Of a stretch of 64,000 nucleotides of DNA, positions 1 through 12,543 are shown piece by piece; the first letter of the stretch is position 1, and each line of letters begins with the position of its first letter. The stretch lies in contig NC_054085.1 in assembly GCF_017562075.2 (NCBI RefSeq), forward strand, positions 9,270,259-9,334,258, read 5' to 3'. A program made the translations under genes and the position numbers. The DNA comes from Anopheles merus (lineage: Eukaryota; Arthropoda; Insecta; Diptera; Culicidae). Under the pieces are notes generated by a model, which did not search any database, had not been told where the DNA came from, and saw only the letters and a program-made list of their open reading frames with translations.

Positions 1-779
1 GCATATCCCGAACCCATGGCTGCTGTCCGTTTGTTGATCACGTGACATGCTCACGGTTCGGGTTGTAAGCTGATGTATGTTCGGTATGCTACGATCTCGG
101 TCGCGATCGCGATAAATCTGTCGAGAAAGGAGAGGGATTGTTTAATCTGTTTTATGTAAAGAGAAAAAGCGTTTACAACCCTTCACGTCAAGATTCAATG
201 TACTGCGAAGAAAACGGCATTATTTAGAAGAGCAACACTTCATATTGGTTTATAACCACCGTAAATACGAATAGGTCCCATGGTGTCACGCGAAGCGATA
301 GGGTTTGCTCTCCCAAGTAAGTATGATCGAATCGTATCGGACTGGTTTGAAATCAAAATTTTTAGTGATTGTTATCTTTCCCGTCTCGAGGTATGATTTT
401 AATTAAGTACATTACCCTTTACAAGAAGAGTTTGAACATGAAAAAATATACTCTTTAGTGACCTTCTCCGCAGTGCTGCATAATGTTATGAGAATCACGT
501 GAAAATCACCACCGAAAACAACGAACATATCCGTGGTAGCTTGATGTTCTGTTCATTGCTGATACTCAATGAAAGTGCGTCATGACAAAAGCCGTACGCA
601 ACGTGCAATTGCTCGAGTCAAACCCGATACTCTGGCTGACAAGCTGAGCATCATGCAGGCGCAAGCATAATCATGATTTTTTTTGTGTCTGTGAACAGTG
701 CTGCCAAATGCCACTGATTCAGTCACCAACACTCATGACTGAAACGAAACTCAAAACAGTTCACGTACAAAACTGACAT
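1..779. other. Non-coding, nothing recognised
   Basis: Ordinary AT-rich sequence with no supported exon. If the minus-strand gene continues leftward this would be intron. Confidence 0.5.
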
Positions 780-1320
780 GATCAGAGGGGAGACTCGAAC
801 AGTTGGTGAAGCAATCACATGCTAGATAACATTTTGTTTAGCACCCAACTCTTGGTCACTCACTTGGTCACGACATTCTTTGTCTTTGATAATCACGACA
901 TTCTTCAAAAATACTTGGCGTGTGTTCTGAAACATGCTCATTTTGTTGCTTGGAACCATTTTCGCATCGCATATCTCCCATGACTATCGTGGCAATAACC
1001 GACAGAATATGTCGCGACCAAGTGACTTCCCAAGAGTTGGTTGCACAAAATGTCACCAAGCATGTAATGGTTGCAATAACTGTTTGAGTCTCACCTTGGA
1101 TCATCACAGTAGAGCTCGTGAGGCTGACATGATTTTGTTTCAGCCAGAATTGGCTATGTTAATGACATTTTGCAGAACTGATCACAGTCGAAAAAAGTTA
1201 TGAAAAAGTGAACGTAACTAAGCGTTGATTGCTAAAATGTCACCAAGCTGATTCTCATAATTGAATACGTTACGTTGACATAGATTTTGTTTCAGTCAGA
1301 TTTTTCTATGACATTGGGGC
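780..1320. repeat. Large imperfect palindrome with repeated units
   Basis: Sequence from about 785 to 876 (GAGACTCGAACAG.. CCCAACTCTTGG.. ACTTGGTCACGAC) recurs inverted at about 1010-1105 (GTCGCGACCAAGTGACTT.. CCAAGAGTTGG.. CTGTTTGAGTCTCACC), with roughly 80% match by eye. In addition AAAATGTCACCAAGC and GATTTTGTTTCAG.CAGA each occur twice in direct orientation, at about 1047/1234 and 1131/1281. The structure suggests a foldback or satellite-like transposon remnant. The small open frames here are repeat translations. Confidence 0.6.
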
Positions 1321-2210
1321 CCTTCACGATTCTAGTCAGCTTTTTGTATGGAGTTTGACAGCTGGAGGCTGAAATCATGTAAACAATCCATACAAAACCA
1401 TACACAAAACTAGCCTGCAATTTCCAGTTTTGATTATTCTTTCAGGCTAAAAGATAGAATTAGATTCGGGTACTTGTTCGAAAAAATGACAAAACCCGTG
1501 TGTTGTTTACATTTATCCCAAGGTGCATTAAGGAGATCAGGTGGTGGAATCTAGAATCAAAGTGTATGTAGTCCAGGTGGTGTAATAGCAATTTTTAAAC
1601 ATCACTTTTTGACAGGACGGGTGAAAGCTTTTGCTCAAACAAGCTCTCTGGAGGCTTGACAAATACACAAAACACTCTTAAAATTTTCATTCCGAAACAC
1701 AAGCGATAAAAATCAGCCTTCTAAATTCGTACACCTTGGGATAAGCCCACTGAAATTTCAACCAACGAACTTAAAACGGAAAGGGCCCCATTGACAGTGA
1801 CGTTTTGCAGCACTGCTCTAACGTGTTACATAACTTTTGTTATTCAACTTCTTCCTTTGTGTAACACATTTCGACGCGCCCTAGACGGAGTTGGCGCGCC
1901 TGTTTAATAAATCAATTGAAATCAAAGTTAATATTAATACCCATAAAATTTGACGCTCACGAGCTTACAATCAATAAAACCCGTTCGCGATGCCTGCTGA
2001 CACGCTTCCTTGCCAAACGTCATAAATATGCTAATAGACACTGTCATTAATCTCCAATTCCAATTAAAACACAATTCTTTCTGCTAAATCATGACGCGCC
2101 AGTGCTTTGTTCGTGCAACTTTCATCGATAGAACTATTTTTCTATTTTCGCTTTCGTGAAAGAATCCTTGACAGTGGGTCGTCGTGAACGTGGTCGCACT
2201 CGCTACTTAC
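1321..2210. other. Non-coding with a 13-bp inverted repeat pair
   Basis: TTATCCCAAGGTG at 1513-1525 is exactly inverted at 1732-1744, enclosing about 206 nt. This could be a small MITE, but no clear target duplication is seen. Nothing else recognised. Confidence 0.4.
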
Positions 2211-2392
2211 TTGATGGGTGGTGGAAGGCGGACTGCTGGCGGGACTGCGACGGCCTCGGTCACGTGTACCGTTACTATGATAACTAGTAGGAACTGAAGA
2301 AGACGAACTAGTTGTATTAAACATTCTTATGACCTGCTCTGGTGATATAGGCCGCTTCTTACCATTATGTCTGGTAGAATTTGGAACTGTGC
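2211..2392 (-). CDS. Second internal exon of the same unidentified Ser/Pro-rich protein
   Basis: Minus-strand exon of 182 nt from an ATTAG acceptor to a strong donor CAA|GTAAGT. With the one base carried from the exon at 5497 it gives exactly 61 codons without a stop. It contains GKKRPISPEQVIRMFN and a basic/Ser-Pro motif, RDRGRRSPASSPPSTTHQ. Codon-like third-position variation and the perfect phase fit to the upstream exon make chance unlikely. The next exon is not visible in 1-2210, so the gene probably continues off the left edge. Reading through the donor gives another frame ending near 2142. No domain identified. Confidence 0.6.
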
Positions 2393-5300
2393 CTAATTTT
2401 GTAAAGGTTGGAAGAAGTTGGAAGTTTTCAAGCAAACAGTACAGAGAGAAAAGACAAAGAGAGAGAGAGAGAGAGAGAGACAGAGGGGGGGGGGGCACTT
2501 TGGAAGGAAGGACCAGGACACGAAACGTCCCAGGACGATACACAGGAAGAGAGAGAGAGAGCGATAGACACGAAAGTAGAGAGAGAAAGGTAGATAGAGC
2601 GGGATTGTGTGCTTTTGAGGCGTTTGGGGCACTAGACAGGAAAACTAGCCAAGAAAAGGACATAAGAAAACACACAGAGAGAAAGAGAGGGCAATAGAAA
2701 CGCACACGCTAGGACGGTGAACGGGGACGGGGGGAGAGTTCAAGGTTGCCAAATTAGCCAGCAATGCACACCAGCACAAGGGCCGAGCGAGCAGTGGCGT
2801 TGCCTCGCAGAATTGGAAAACTTTTCGCGCTCGGCCATTTTCTTTACGGCCGAACTGGAGGTCAGCATTTCCTGGGTGCGGGTGTGGGAGAGGGCTTAAC
2901 AAATTTGGACGATATTTACTCACGGAGGATAAAAAAGGTTCGGGAAAATACAAACCATGATTTCTACAAACACACATACACACAGACAGACGCAGACACT
3001 TGGTCAACAGAAAAAGCTAGAGCTGGCAATGGAAACATACACAGACAGAATGGAAACTTTGACGGCGAATTCGATCACATGGGAAAATGGAAGGCTCACT
3101 GGGAAAACACTAAAATTGAAATGTTTCAAACTGAAGAGGATGAGCGAAAAAATAAGAAAATTGCGAAACTGTTTTCCAAAGAAAACTCGCATCCCATTGT
3201 GTAATGTGAGAAAAGCTTAAAAGGAAAAGGTAAATGGCGCCCTTTTTGGCGTCATTGAAAGAAATGGAAGAATTCTGTCGTCAGTAGTAAAAGACGGGGA
3301 ACACTAATATAACACAGACACATACACTAGACACATACACATTCATAGACAAAACGTAACGTAACGTAAGGTGCACACTTAGGAGATTTAGAGCGAACGA
3401 AAGGATTTCGTGCTTTATCGAGAGCCATCGAAACGCGCTAAGTGTGTGCAATTTTCCCGCGGGAGGAAAAGAGTGTATGGAGGAAAACTGGGAAAGGGGG
3501 TAAAACATTCAAGGTCCAGGCGCAGAAAAACAACAAAGACACCGGTTGCACCAACGTTGGGGAGAAGTGTTCAAATCGAAACGAAACTGATCAGTGTAGA
3601 AAGGGAAGAACGGAGACCTAGTGAATAGTGATGGCACTGTGTGCGTGTGTGTTTCTTTGTCTTTCTGTAGTTTGTCGTGGAGAAGGAATCGGTAAATCTA
3701 ATTTATGAGGTACACTTGATTTCGTTTCAATTGGCCAGCACAATTGACAGCAAGGAGTAAATATAGGAGAGATCGCTCAGTTGCGTGATTCAGCTCAGAG
3801 CTGATGAGTTAGAATGGTGATCTAAATCTTTGATTGAAACTGAAAGAGTTAGCTAAAGTGAGACATGTATTACCTCTTTCAGTATGATTTCTTACATAAA
3901 TTACAACTTCATTAATGAATTGCAAAAGCGTTACTAGTCGGCATGGTGAGCTGAATCACTCATTGAGATTAAGCTCTCAAAAGAATGAATTAGCTCACGA
4001 ATTTGAGTGAGTTATTTGTTGCAGCGAGTTTAATTTTTTTTAATCATCGTTACGAGTCGTTTGATCTATTTTGAAGAAGGCACTAGTTGGCTACGAGCAT
4101 AAACTCTTCCAATGGTTTGTAACTCTCGTAAGAGTAACCACACTCACGAGTTATAAATGAGATATAGAAAGCTGTATGTGATGATACAATTCAACTTCTG
4201 CAATGCAAAGATTTAGGTCACTCATTCTAACTCCATATGCTCATCGCCAGTAAGGAGCCTGCCCGAGCCGAAGCTGAGTGGCATGGCAGCTTAAAAAGAG
4301 AAAGCAGGAAGTCCGGGTGTTGGAAGTGGAAAAAGCGAAAGTAGATAGTAGAAACTGCCGAGGAGTAGTTCGGGACACAGGGGAAAGTAATGTGTGTTTG
4401 AGCTTTGTTCCCTATTTTCTTTGAATGCATTCGGTGATGCATACATTTTTGGCTATCGAAATTATCTCGCTGCGTATAGTTCCGCAGCAATTTACTTCCG
4501 GTTGACCCATAGACATAATGGCAAGCAGAAGAACCAGGACCAGGCTGCATCTTATATAATAGTTGTGTTTTATTTCAAAAGGGATGAGCAAAACGATCAA
4601 CTAGATGGTTGCTGGCTGCTACTGGAGATAGGAGCGTAACAACTTGCTAGACTAGACTAGGGGTGACTAGACTAGATACGGGGAGAGGGCGGCAGATGAT
4701 GGCAAACAACAAACCGGAGCGATACAGGCGATTTCTGCGTCTACTCTACTTGAGCAGAAGTGTTCGAAAATGCAGTGAACGATGAGGCTGGCAGGATACA
4801 ACGACTACTGATCACACACAACTACGACTGGGTTGGAATAGTAGACAAAGAAGTGTCAATGATAGATTAAACGAGAAGATAAAAAAACAGTAGATTTGAG
4901 ACCGAGTAAAAACAGATGGATGGCATAAAATGTCAAGTTGATCATGCTTTGTGGTGAAGATATACTTAGAGTCTCTCCTTTGGAATAAAAATGAGTTGAT
5001 AGAACTTTAATCTTAATTCATTCTAGAAACAACTCGATTTTACGGTGTTTATAGAGAGATGATGGCTCTTCTAGGCATGCCATAAGAAAAAGATAAGATA
5101 AATACAAGAGTCAAATAAAGACAGCAAAAGAGAGTAAACGAAGGATTGGAACGAGTGGATTATAATTCGAAACAAGATAAGTTAGCCTGAGCGATGTACT
5201 ACAGAGAGATAGAGAAAGAGTGCATAACAGAGCAGTTAGGACAACTAATGGCGGACACTACAACACTATCAGCACTACGGTGACATTTGGACGGACTTTG

Positions 5301-5496
5301 ACGGGAGCGTGGACGCTTGATAGTGCAATAGATAGAAAAGGCGGATTCTGTCCAGGGCGGGGCACACTGATTGAAATCTTGGGAGGACTGGTTAGACGGG
5401 CGGGGCAGGGTCTGGACAAACTGGGTCTGGGGGTGGATCATAATGGGGTATGAGTGAAGAGTGTGAAGTGGTTTTAGTAGAAGTCGTTTGCTTTAC
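2393..5496 (-). other. Probable intron with GA repeats and a MITE
   Basis: Lies between the two phase-compatible minus-strand exons. Contains (GA)n at about 2459-2480 and again near 2550, an 11-base G run at 2485-2495, and the inverted-repeat element at 3806-4233. Open frames here are GA/CT low-complexity artefacts. Confidence 0.5.
3806..4233. mobile_element. Small inverted-repeat element (MITE-like)
   Basis: GAGTTAGAATG..TCTAAATCTTTG at 3806-3832 is matched inverted by CAAAGATTTAGGTCACTCATTCTAACTC at about 4206-4233, with a 2-bp indel. The interior repeats GAGT(T/G)A and AGCTCA words. No transposase and no certain target duplication. Confidence 0.5.
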
Positions 5497-6065
5497 CTGC
5501 ACCAGTTGAAACACCTAAGCTAGCTGACTCTAAATAACTACTTCTACTTGGCAAAGAACCTCCTTTGGAAGGGACACCGGCCGTGTTATAATAATAATGA
5601 GGAGAGTGTGGTCTTTCTCTTTCTACTATTGTATATGAAGTACCGGGTGGTGAATAATATAAACCTGAGCGTCCGCGTAGCGAGCTTGTGCTGTTGCCGA
5701 TGCGCGTACTGCCGTACGGGCCGATCACGTCCTCGGCCTCGAAGCTGTTGGAGCGTACGTGCCCACCGGCCACCAGACCGCTCGCGTGGCCGCCGGCCCC
5801 GTGCCCGACGCCGTGGATGCTGCCGGTCGGGACGCTGCCGACGCTGCCGACACCGAGCGCCGAGCCGGCCGACACGCCACCGACCGCACCGGCCGTCGAG
5901 TGGTGGTAGATTGAGTTGACTGGCGGCGAGGCCACTTGCTGGTAGCCGCTCCGGGAGCTCCATCGGGACGGGCCTAGATCGCACAGCTCGGCGTAGTCGT
6001 TCCCGGCACCCATTGCTAGGGGGTCTCCGCCACCGGGGGCGCCCCCTAACCGCATTTCCAAACAC
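5497..6065 (-). CDS. Internal exon of an unidentified Ser/Gly-rich protein
   Basis: Minus-strand exon after a TTTTTGGCAG acceptor, entering in phase 2. It reads CLEMRLGGAPGG.., then Gly/Ser/His-rich low complexity, then a less repetitive part with GPYGSTRIGNSTSSLRGR, SGLYYSPPGTSYTIVE and RPHSPHYYYN. It ends at a donor GCAG|GTAAAG in phase 1. The 5' part is GC-rich and the 3' part AT-rich. The frame also runs on to a TAA at 5474, which would give an alternative short C-terminus (..GKANDFY). Its phase fits the next minus-strand exon at 2392. I do not recognise a domain. It reads like a disordered linker of a neuronal or junctional scaffold; a weak memory of a fly PDZ-scaffold (whirlin/dyschronic type) linker is unverified. 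Confidence 0.65.
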
Positions 6066-6437
6066 CTGCCAAAAAGGGAACGAAGCGTGGGGTTAGTATG
6101 AGATTGGTACGTGCGTTGGATGGGTATGATTTATGCGATGATCAGGATCATGTTGCAGGCACGGCGATACTGAATCTTGCTCTGTCTTTGGAGATTGAAT
6201 TTGATCCTGCTTCTAGAGATTAAAAGAGAAGCATTGGTTTGTTCGAGAAATGTCTTAACCTTTGAATCTCTGGAGAGATGTTGTACAACCAGTCTTATCA
6301 TAAAGAAGTCGTATTTGAGTGAATATATGTTAAATTCAATGCTAATGTATATGAATACTTGCATCAACAAACTTGATTCATCTTCAAAATAAAATACAAT
6401 GCAGTCTTTTATTTTGACGATCCTGTCATTGTATATA

Positions 6438-7033
6438 CAGGGTGGCATCGTAGAAGTGATACACTTTGTTTTTGTAATAAAATTGACACCAGGTTTGATT
6501 TCTCTTAGAAATCGATTTAAATAGCTTCTATTGGTACTAAACCTGCATTTCACTCAATTTATTTCAAATCTTGCACCTTTACACTTGATAACCGCCCGTA
6601 GGCGCTTTTGAAAATCGTTGCAGGCCGCACGCACAACTTCATCCGGCATTTCACCCATATCTTTAACAACCGTTTCTTAAATCTATCCAAATGCAAATGT
6701 TGTTTTTTGCCCGGTTTCTTCTTTGGAACAACCATGCCTGTCTCTTCGTATCGATTGATGGTCCGATAGATGAAAAAACGACTTAAATTGAGATGAGACA
6801 GTTTCTGCTTAATTTGTATATTTGTCAATCCATGCAAATGCGAGATATTTATTCTCGACTTGAATCCATTATAATATATGAGAAAACTGAAGTGAGCACT
6901 AAGTGTACGTTTTTTACGATAAATAGTAAACAAATTAAGCTGTGAAAATATGCCCATGAGTTTGACACACAGTGACAGAAAACACAAAAAAGGCGTACTC
7001 GAATATGTGTATCACTTCTACGATGCCACCCTG
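6438..7033. mobile_element. Tc1/mariner-like element with decayed transposase
   Basis: Terminal inverted repeats of 27 identical bases start CAGGGTGGCATCGTAGAAGT at 6438 and end with the complement at 7033. TA sits on each side (6436-6437, 7034-7035), the duplication typical of the Tc1/mariner superfamily. At 596 bp it is roughly half the size of a full element. The minus strand keeps part of a transposase reading frame. Perfect termini but a broken gene suggest a deletion derivative mobilised in trans. Confidence 0.85.
6559..6987 (-). pseudogene. Remnant Tc1/mariner transposase
   Basis: A 142-residue frame inside the element at 6438-7033. It contains a helix-turn-helix-like block, LTNIQIKQKLSHLNLSRFFI, followed by YRTINRYEETGMV and a Lys/Pro basic linker, as in the paired-like DNA-binding region of mariner transposases. 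It then skips to a short C-terminal-like segment. The DDE catalytic core is missing, so it cannot be active. Superfamily assignment also rests on the termini and TA duplication. Confidence 0.7.
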
Positions 7034-7116
7034 TACATATTTGTGTCCCTTAAACTGATATGTCTTCCTATGACTAAAATCTCTATGTTGCTTATGCCAG
7101 ACATGTACAGTTAATA

Positions 7117-7487
7117 CAGTCGTTGCCTCCTAATTTTGGCTCTAAGACATCAATTGCAGACAGTGCGCATCAATTTTTACTTCTAAGGCTTCAATTTTCG
7201 ACAGTGCGCATCAATTTTTGACTCTAACGCACCAATTTTTGTCTGTCAGGCATCAATATTTCACTCTTTTAGGAATCATGATAATTTTACACAGTATTTG
7301 AGCAGATTTTTGAGTATTACAGTTCTACATCACAAAAACATTACAGAACCGTGTAATTTGATTGTTTTTTTGAGATTTTTTTCAGAAATTCTAAAATCAT
7401 TTTTTTAAACTGTCATACACTGTCAAAAATTGATGCCTTCTAGACAAAAATAGGTGAGTTAGAATCAACATTTAGCGAAAACGACTG
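7117..7487. mobile_element. TA-flanked MITE with CAGTCGTT termini
   Basis: Begins CAGTCGTT after TA (7115-7116) and ends AACGACTG before TA (7488-7489). The interior has several direct copies of CATCAATTTTTG-like words and their complements. No coding capacity. Probably mobilised by a Tc1/mariner-type transposase. Confidence 0.65.
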
Positions 7488-8949
7488 TAATATATCTAAA
7501 GGTAGAGGATCATATTGTTAACACTTGCTTTCTGGATTATTCACCTTAGAAAGATGTCACTGTATGCAATTTTTTCAGCAAATTCTTTCCCAATAAAATT
7601 TGATACTACTAAATCATCACACTTCGAGAACGTTACACCGACGTGCAGATCGACCTTCAAATCGGTTTTTCTTGTAACTTGATATTTCTAATGCTGCCGA
7701 CCAGCTCCATTCCTTTTCATTTTTTTCTTCACCAACAACAGCACAAAAAGAAAAGAAACCCCATCGAAGCCCCGTTTGCGCCAGAGGCTTCTTGTGGCTT
7801 TAGACTGCTCGCAATACTATTACGGTTAGGCTCACACCCAGTAGGTGAAGACCGTGCCGCACAAGTGCGTAAAACGTGGCAGAGTTTTATTAAAATTACC
7901 TAACGCTTTTACGACCACGGTCAACGTAAAGTCGTTTGGCAAGCCGTCGTCTCGTGGTGGTCGTGGTGGTGGATTCGTGTTTTTACGTCTGCCCGAAAAT
8001 GTATCGCGAAAGACCTGCGCGATTACTCGAACGTGACCAATTCGCCTGTTCGAACAGTAAGGAAGTGGATCAAAACCACACGCCTGCGGAAGCTAGAACA
8101 ACGAAGCCAATTACATTATTGGAGGGTTTTTTCCTTTTTGCTGCTACTTCTTTTTCGTACGTTCGAGCTCATTTCGCTGTGCTGTACACTTTATTCGTTT
8201 CGCACGATATCGAAGGTCTCAATTTCGGGGAACGGAAATTGGTAAAAAGAAGACCGGTGGGTGTCTTCTTGCATAACGTGCAGGATAAGTGAAGGAAATG
8301 GATGACGTTAAAGAAGCATTAAATTGAACCAACCCGAGCACCAAACCGAGCTGATCGATTAATCGTTGCGTGAAGAGACATTACAATTGCTTTGTAAGGA
8401 CGTGGGTGAGTTAGTTGTCTGGAAAATGGAACTGCACGAAATGTTTCCGGTCCAGTAAATAAGCTTCATTCCATTCAGGGAAATATGCTACATTTCTAGT
8501 GCACAGTACAATAAACCATTTTTCATCAAAGAGAGTAATACCGGGGATGGAACACAATTCCACATTGTGTCGGCAAACAAATAGCACTGGTGCTGCAGCG
8601 ATGCATGTAATAAGTGCAGCTGGTAGCAGTTCAAGCAAGCTTTATAGTTCATAAATCATTTGCAAAAAGTAAACCAACGCGCAACCGCAAATAAATTCAT
8701 TTTCCAGAACAATCGTACAGTGTGTACTGGGTAAGAGACGGGGAAACAACGGTGCGCCGATCGATACGTTGTTTGAATTTGGTGAACGTTTTATCGCGAA
8801 TGAGCATTGTTTGGGGAAATGTTAAATTATGGTTCACAAATAGAAAGCATTTGGAAGTTAATGCACAGTCCATAAATGGGAGCAATCGCAGTTAAAAATC
8901 ATACATGTTGTTTAAATAAAGACAAAATGTTAATCCTCAACATTTGTTT

Positions 8950-8964
8950 GCATACTTTTAAGCG
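8950..8964 (+). repeat. GCATAC-N4-AGGCG motif (one mismatch)
   Basis: Reads GCATACTTTTAAGCG, with A for G in the AGGCG half. See the finding on this recurrent motif. Confidence 0.4.
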
Positions 8965-9870
8965 CAAACTGGTCTAATATACGTCAAAACTGTATTTATA
9001 TATTCTTTCCTTCAATCAGTCAGTCTGTATTATTCAATGACACCTAATTATAGGGAATAATGTTATTACAAAAGCTCAATATTTCATGTTTTATGATGCC
9101 TTCACGAGGCTTTTTTGTGACAAGCAGCTGTGTCATTGTGGTTTATGAAGAGTTAGGCGATGCGCTGCTAAAGTACAAAAAAAAAAAAACATGCACAAAC
9201 ATGTAGGCAATCAACTGTCAGTGCAAAACCAAACAAAACGCCTCCCGGTCAACATGCGTCAACGTTTGCACAGATTGTACACAATGCACCACGGCACCGC
9301 TGCCGGGACAGCTGATCGAGTGCCAAATGGGGTAGAGTGAATTTAATTAATTTTTCATCGTACCATCAATCCCGTACCACGGGTTCGCGTCTCATTCCTG
9401 CCCCCGAGTGGAGGGGAAAACTGGGTCCGGCTAGATTTCGGCGGTTGCCTACCAATGGGCTAGGCCGCCTGCCGGTGATGTGAAATTGGCACATGATATG
9501 GCTGCACGCATAATCAATGCGCGGTGCTCCCGATGGAGTTCCGTACGCTGGGGAGCAATCTGGGCACCCGAGTTGGCCACCGGGTTGTTCTGTTGGGGAA
9601 TTAAAGGTCCGCGAGATGAACGGTTATAAATTATCTAATAAGTGGCCCGTACAAATGGGAAGCTTAAAGCTGACTTATGTAACTGTAAGTAAAAGTTCCG
9701 GAGGAGGGTGGGGGTTGGGGGGGGGTGTGGCTGGTATTTTAATTTGAAATTAATTGAGACGAAATTACGCTACCGGAGCTAACATCAGTACGTACATATG
9801 GTTATAACAATTGATCATGCAAATAAAATGCCATACCAAATGCTAAACACGTTATTATGTCTGGATGTTT

Positions 9871-9885
9871 GCATACCTTTAGGCG
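9871..9885 (+). repeat. GCATAC-N4-AGGCG motif
   Basis: Reads GCATACCTTTAGGCG, preceded by TTT. The closest neighbouring copy is 37 nt downstream, same strand. Confidence 0.55.
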
Positions 9886-9907
9886 ATTTGTCACACCTCT
9901 TGCGTTT

Positions 9908-9922
9908 GCATACATTCAGGCG
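9908..9922 (+). repeat. GCATAC-N4-AGGCG motif
   Basis: Reads GCATACATTCAGGCG, preceded by GTTT and followed by TTTT. Confidence 0.55.
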
Positions 9923-12543
9923 TTTTCCTTAAACTATCGCCCATCGTTTTAGTGAAGTTTTTAACATGCTAACGATGATGCTACATTTTACGTTAAACGA
10001 CAGCTACTTGCATCTCTCAATAGCAAAAAGAATCATGGACAATGTGATTTTTTTCCTCTTGTTTTCTTCTGTTTCCCTCCCTTCAACGAACCGTAAATTT
10101 GACTCTCTCGCACAGCTGCGACCAACAGGTTTTGGTAAAGAGCAAGCATCTTATAGAATTGAGTCACAATCAAAAGAAAGGACGCGGAAACGATGCATGA
10201 TAGCTTTCTCCCTTCCGCCCTGTGGACAATCGTTTTTTTGTTCGAGGGTATGCGTGCTTGACGACTAAATTACATGCAGCTGTGGCTTTTTCGTCCTCAA
10301 GTGCTCTCAGCTACAGCTTTAACTGTGTGCCCAGCGCTGTTCAACGGAAGCTGCTTTTGTTGCTGCCAGACAGTGAGCAATTGGGAGATAGTGTGTCGTA
10401 TGGAGCTGTTGCTTTTTTGTTAGCCTGGCCTGTTTGTTGCAAAACTGTGCTGGAAAACAACAACAAAAAGTGTACTTCAACTTCAGAATAGTAAATAGGG
10501 AAACCACAAAGGATTTAAAGAGCTTCGCATACAGAAAGTGCCGTGAGTGTATGTCGAGAATGACAAATGCTTTTTGACTGTTGCATTTATTAACTGAAAT
10601 TGTGCATCGAAAATGAAATTATTCGTACCATCAAAAACTAATTCAATTTCAATGTAATTTATTTTCCCTCTCTACAAGGAACGGTATGTACTGGGTGTAA
10701 CACGCAGGCAAGGTGCGCTAGAGTTACGAGTAAAGACACAAATATCTCATATCCATCAATTCAAACAAGTCGGTAGGAAACAGGCTTGCTTGATCAATCA
10801 TCCACCGACGGGTATCATTTATTCAAATTTCTACCATTTATCCTTCAAATCAGCAGACGCCGATCGGTTCGCGCTGCAAGCGGACGGGAAGGGAAGGAAG
10901 GAACAAAAAACGAACACGAAAACTTTGCACCGGAAATGATGGTAAGCAGCGAGCGGAAATGAGTGTGGAAATTTTCTGCCTGAACGAAATCAATTTATTT
11001 GCTCTTTTCCCAGTTCCGTTAAGTTTGCCGCACCAGCTGAGCCGTGCTAATCTACCATCCATCTTGCCTGCATCCTTTGGTGGTTTCTGTTCCATTCAGA
11101 CTCACACACCCACACACACACATGGTCCGATAAAGCAAATGCTTATCAAGTCATCAGTATAGGGGCAGGGTTTTTTTTTGGCGCTGCAGCACAATTTTCT
11201 CACATTGACGTGTGATTTCCCCCTGCCGTACGGTTCCGAGCGCGATTCCGCTTCTTAATCGACAAAAAAGTGGGAAAAGTTGGAACCATTAGCGATGGTG
11301 GTTCGAAGTGCAGCGCGGGAAGTGCCGCGGGTTTGACAGCGAGCCAACACAGCCGCGTCGGTAACGAGCGAGCGCTCGATGTACGGTACACACCTGCATG
11401 CTCTGCAGTTGCGATTGCATGCATCCATTTCATTTCCTTCATTAACAGTGCACATCGTCGTTTGAAGTTTGTATGTGTGTGTTAGTATTGGCATTTTCAC
11501 ATTACCGGAATGGTGGAAGTGGAAATGCTTTTGGGGTAAATGGAAAGGATGGGTTTCCTTACAAATGCAAACGGGGAAACTGATTATACTGTGATAAGAG
11601 GGCAGTCTTTGGGCTACGTTTGGAGTTGATTGAACATTATGTTGGCGTATTCTTTTGAATGTGTCTTAATACACTACATCAAATAGGAGCTGAATGAAAG
11701 AAGCTGGACAATTTTATTGAAAGTTGAATAACATAACATAAACATGCTAGATTAATTTGAATGAGAATGCTAGATTACTAAAGACTTCAGCTGATTTTTG
11801 AAATATTGTTTTAGAACAAGATGCTCTCTGAACAGAACAAGCTCTTCAAAATTGAATGTGCTTTTTCATGAGTAATGACTCTTTAAGGATGAAAATAGCA
11901 TTTAAAATAAAATATGACAAAGACCTGTTTGCTTAGAATCCGATCACTCAGTACAGGCCGTAAAATAAGCAATTTTCAACATAGACAATTTATTTTAGCA
12001 TCAAACGAAAGGTATTTTTTTCAAATTTCATTGAAAAATATTAAAAAAAATATTGAAATGTTCATGTACATATGAATGAAATGACTTATCTTTCGATGCC
12101 TCTCATTAGATTCCGCACACTCGATATATCGTCTTATTTAGCTTTTTGCTCGAGAAGTGTGCAATTTGTAATGATTATATTCAAATCTTTACTTTAAGTC
12201 AAAGTCCAGGACAGCTGTAAATAACTTTACCTTTTTTACTCTTCCCGACTGTAATGACAGCCGATCAGTTCTTTACTGAGCCACGGAGCCTGGATAGTAG
12301 GCAAAATTTATTTCTTCAATTTGAATACTTTGATATTATAACATGTTCAACCAGAAACCACAATTTTAAAGAAGTTTCGATTTTTCTCCTCCATGTAGGA
12401 CTTTCCCAGTATTTGTGCAACTTTTTTACTGAACACTGTAATTCTAACGTTCTAACTATTGAACACAAGCACGCACGTGTAAAAACTGTAGCGTGATTGT
12501 ATAGTGTGCTCCAATACCTGCACAGTATCAGCGCAGGTCTTTA

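Larger units (their letters stand above)
7488..12543. other. Gene-poor stretch
   Basis: No supported exon. It holds three copies of the GCATAC-N4-AGGCG motif (one with a mismatch), at 8950, 9871 and 9908, an A run near 9178, and a G/T-rich patch near 9700-9730. Short open frames show no conserved pattern. Confidence 0.5.

Noticed and set aside
2142..2705. 187-residue minus-strand open frame taken as one gene
   Set aside because: Its upstream half is (CT)n/poly-C low complexity. Only 2211-2392 has splice signals and a phase match, so only that part is called.
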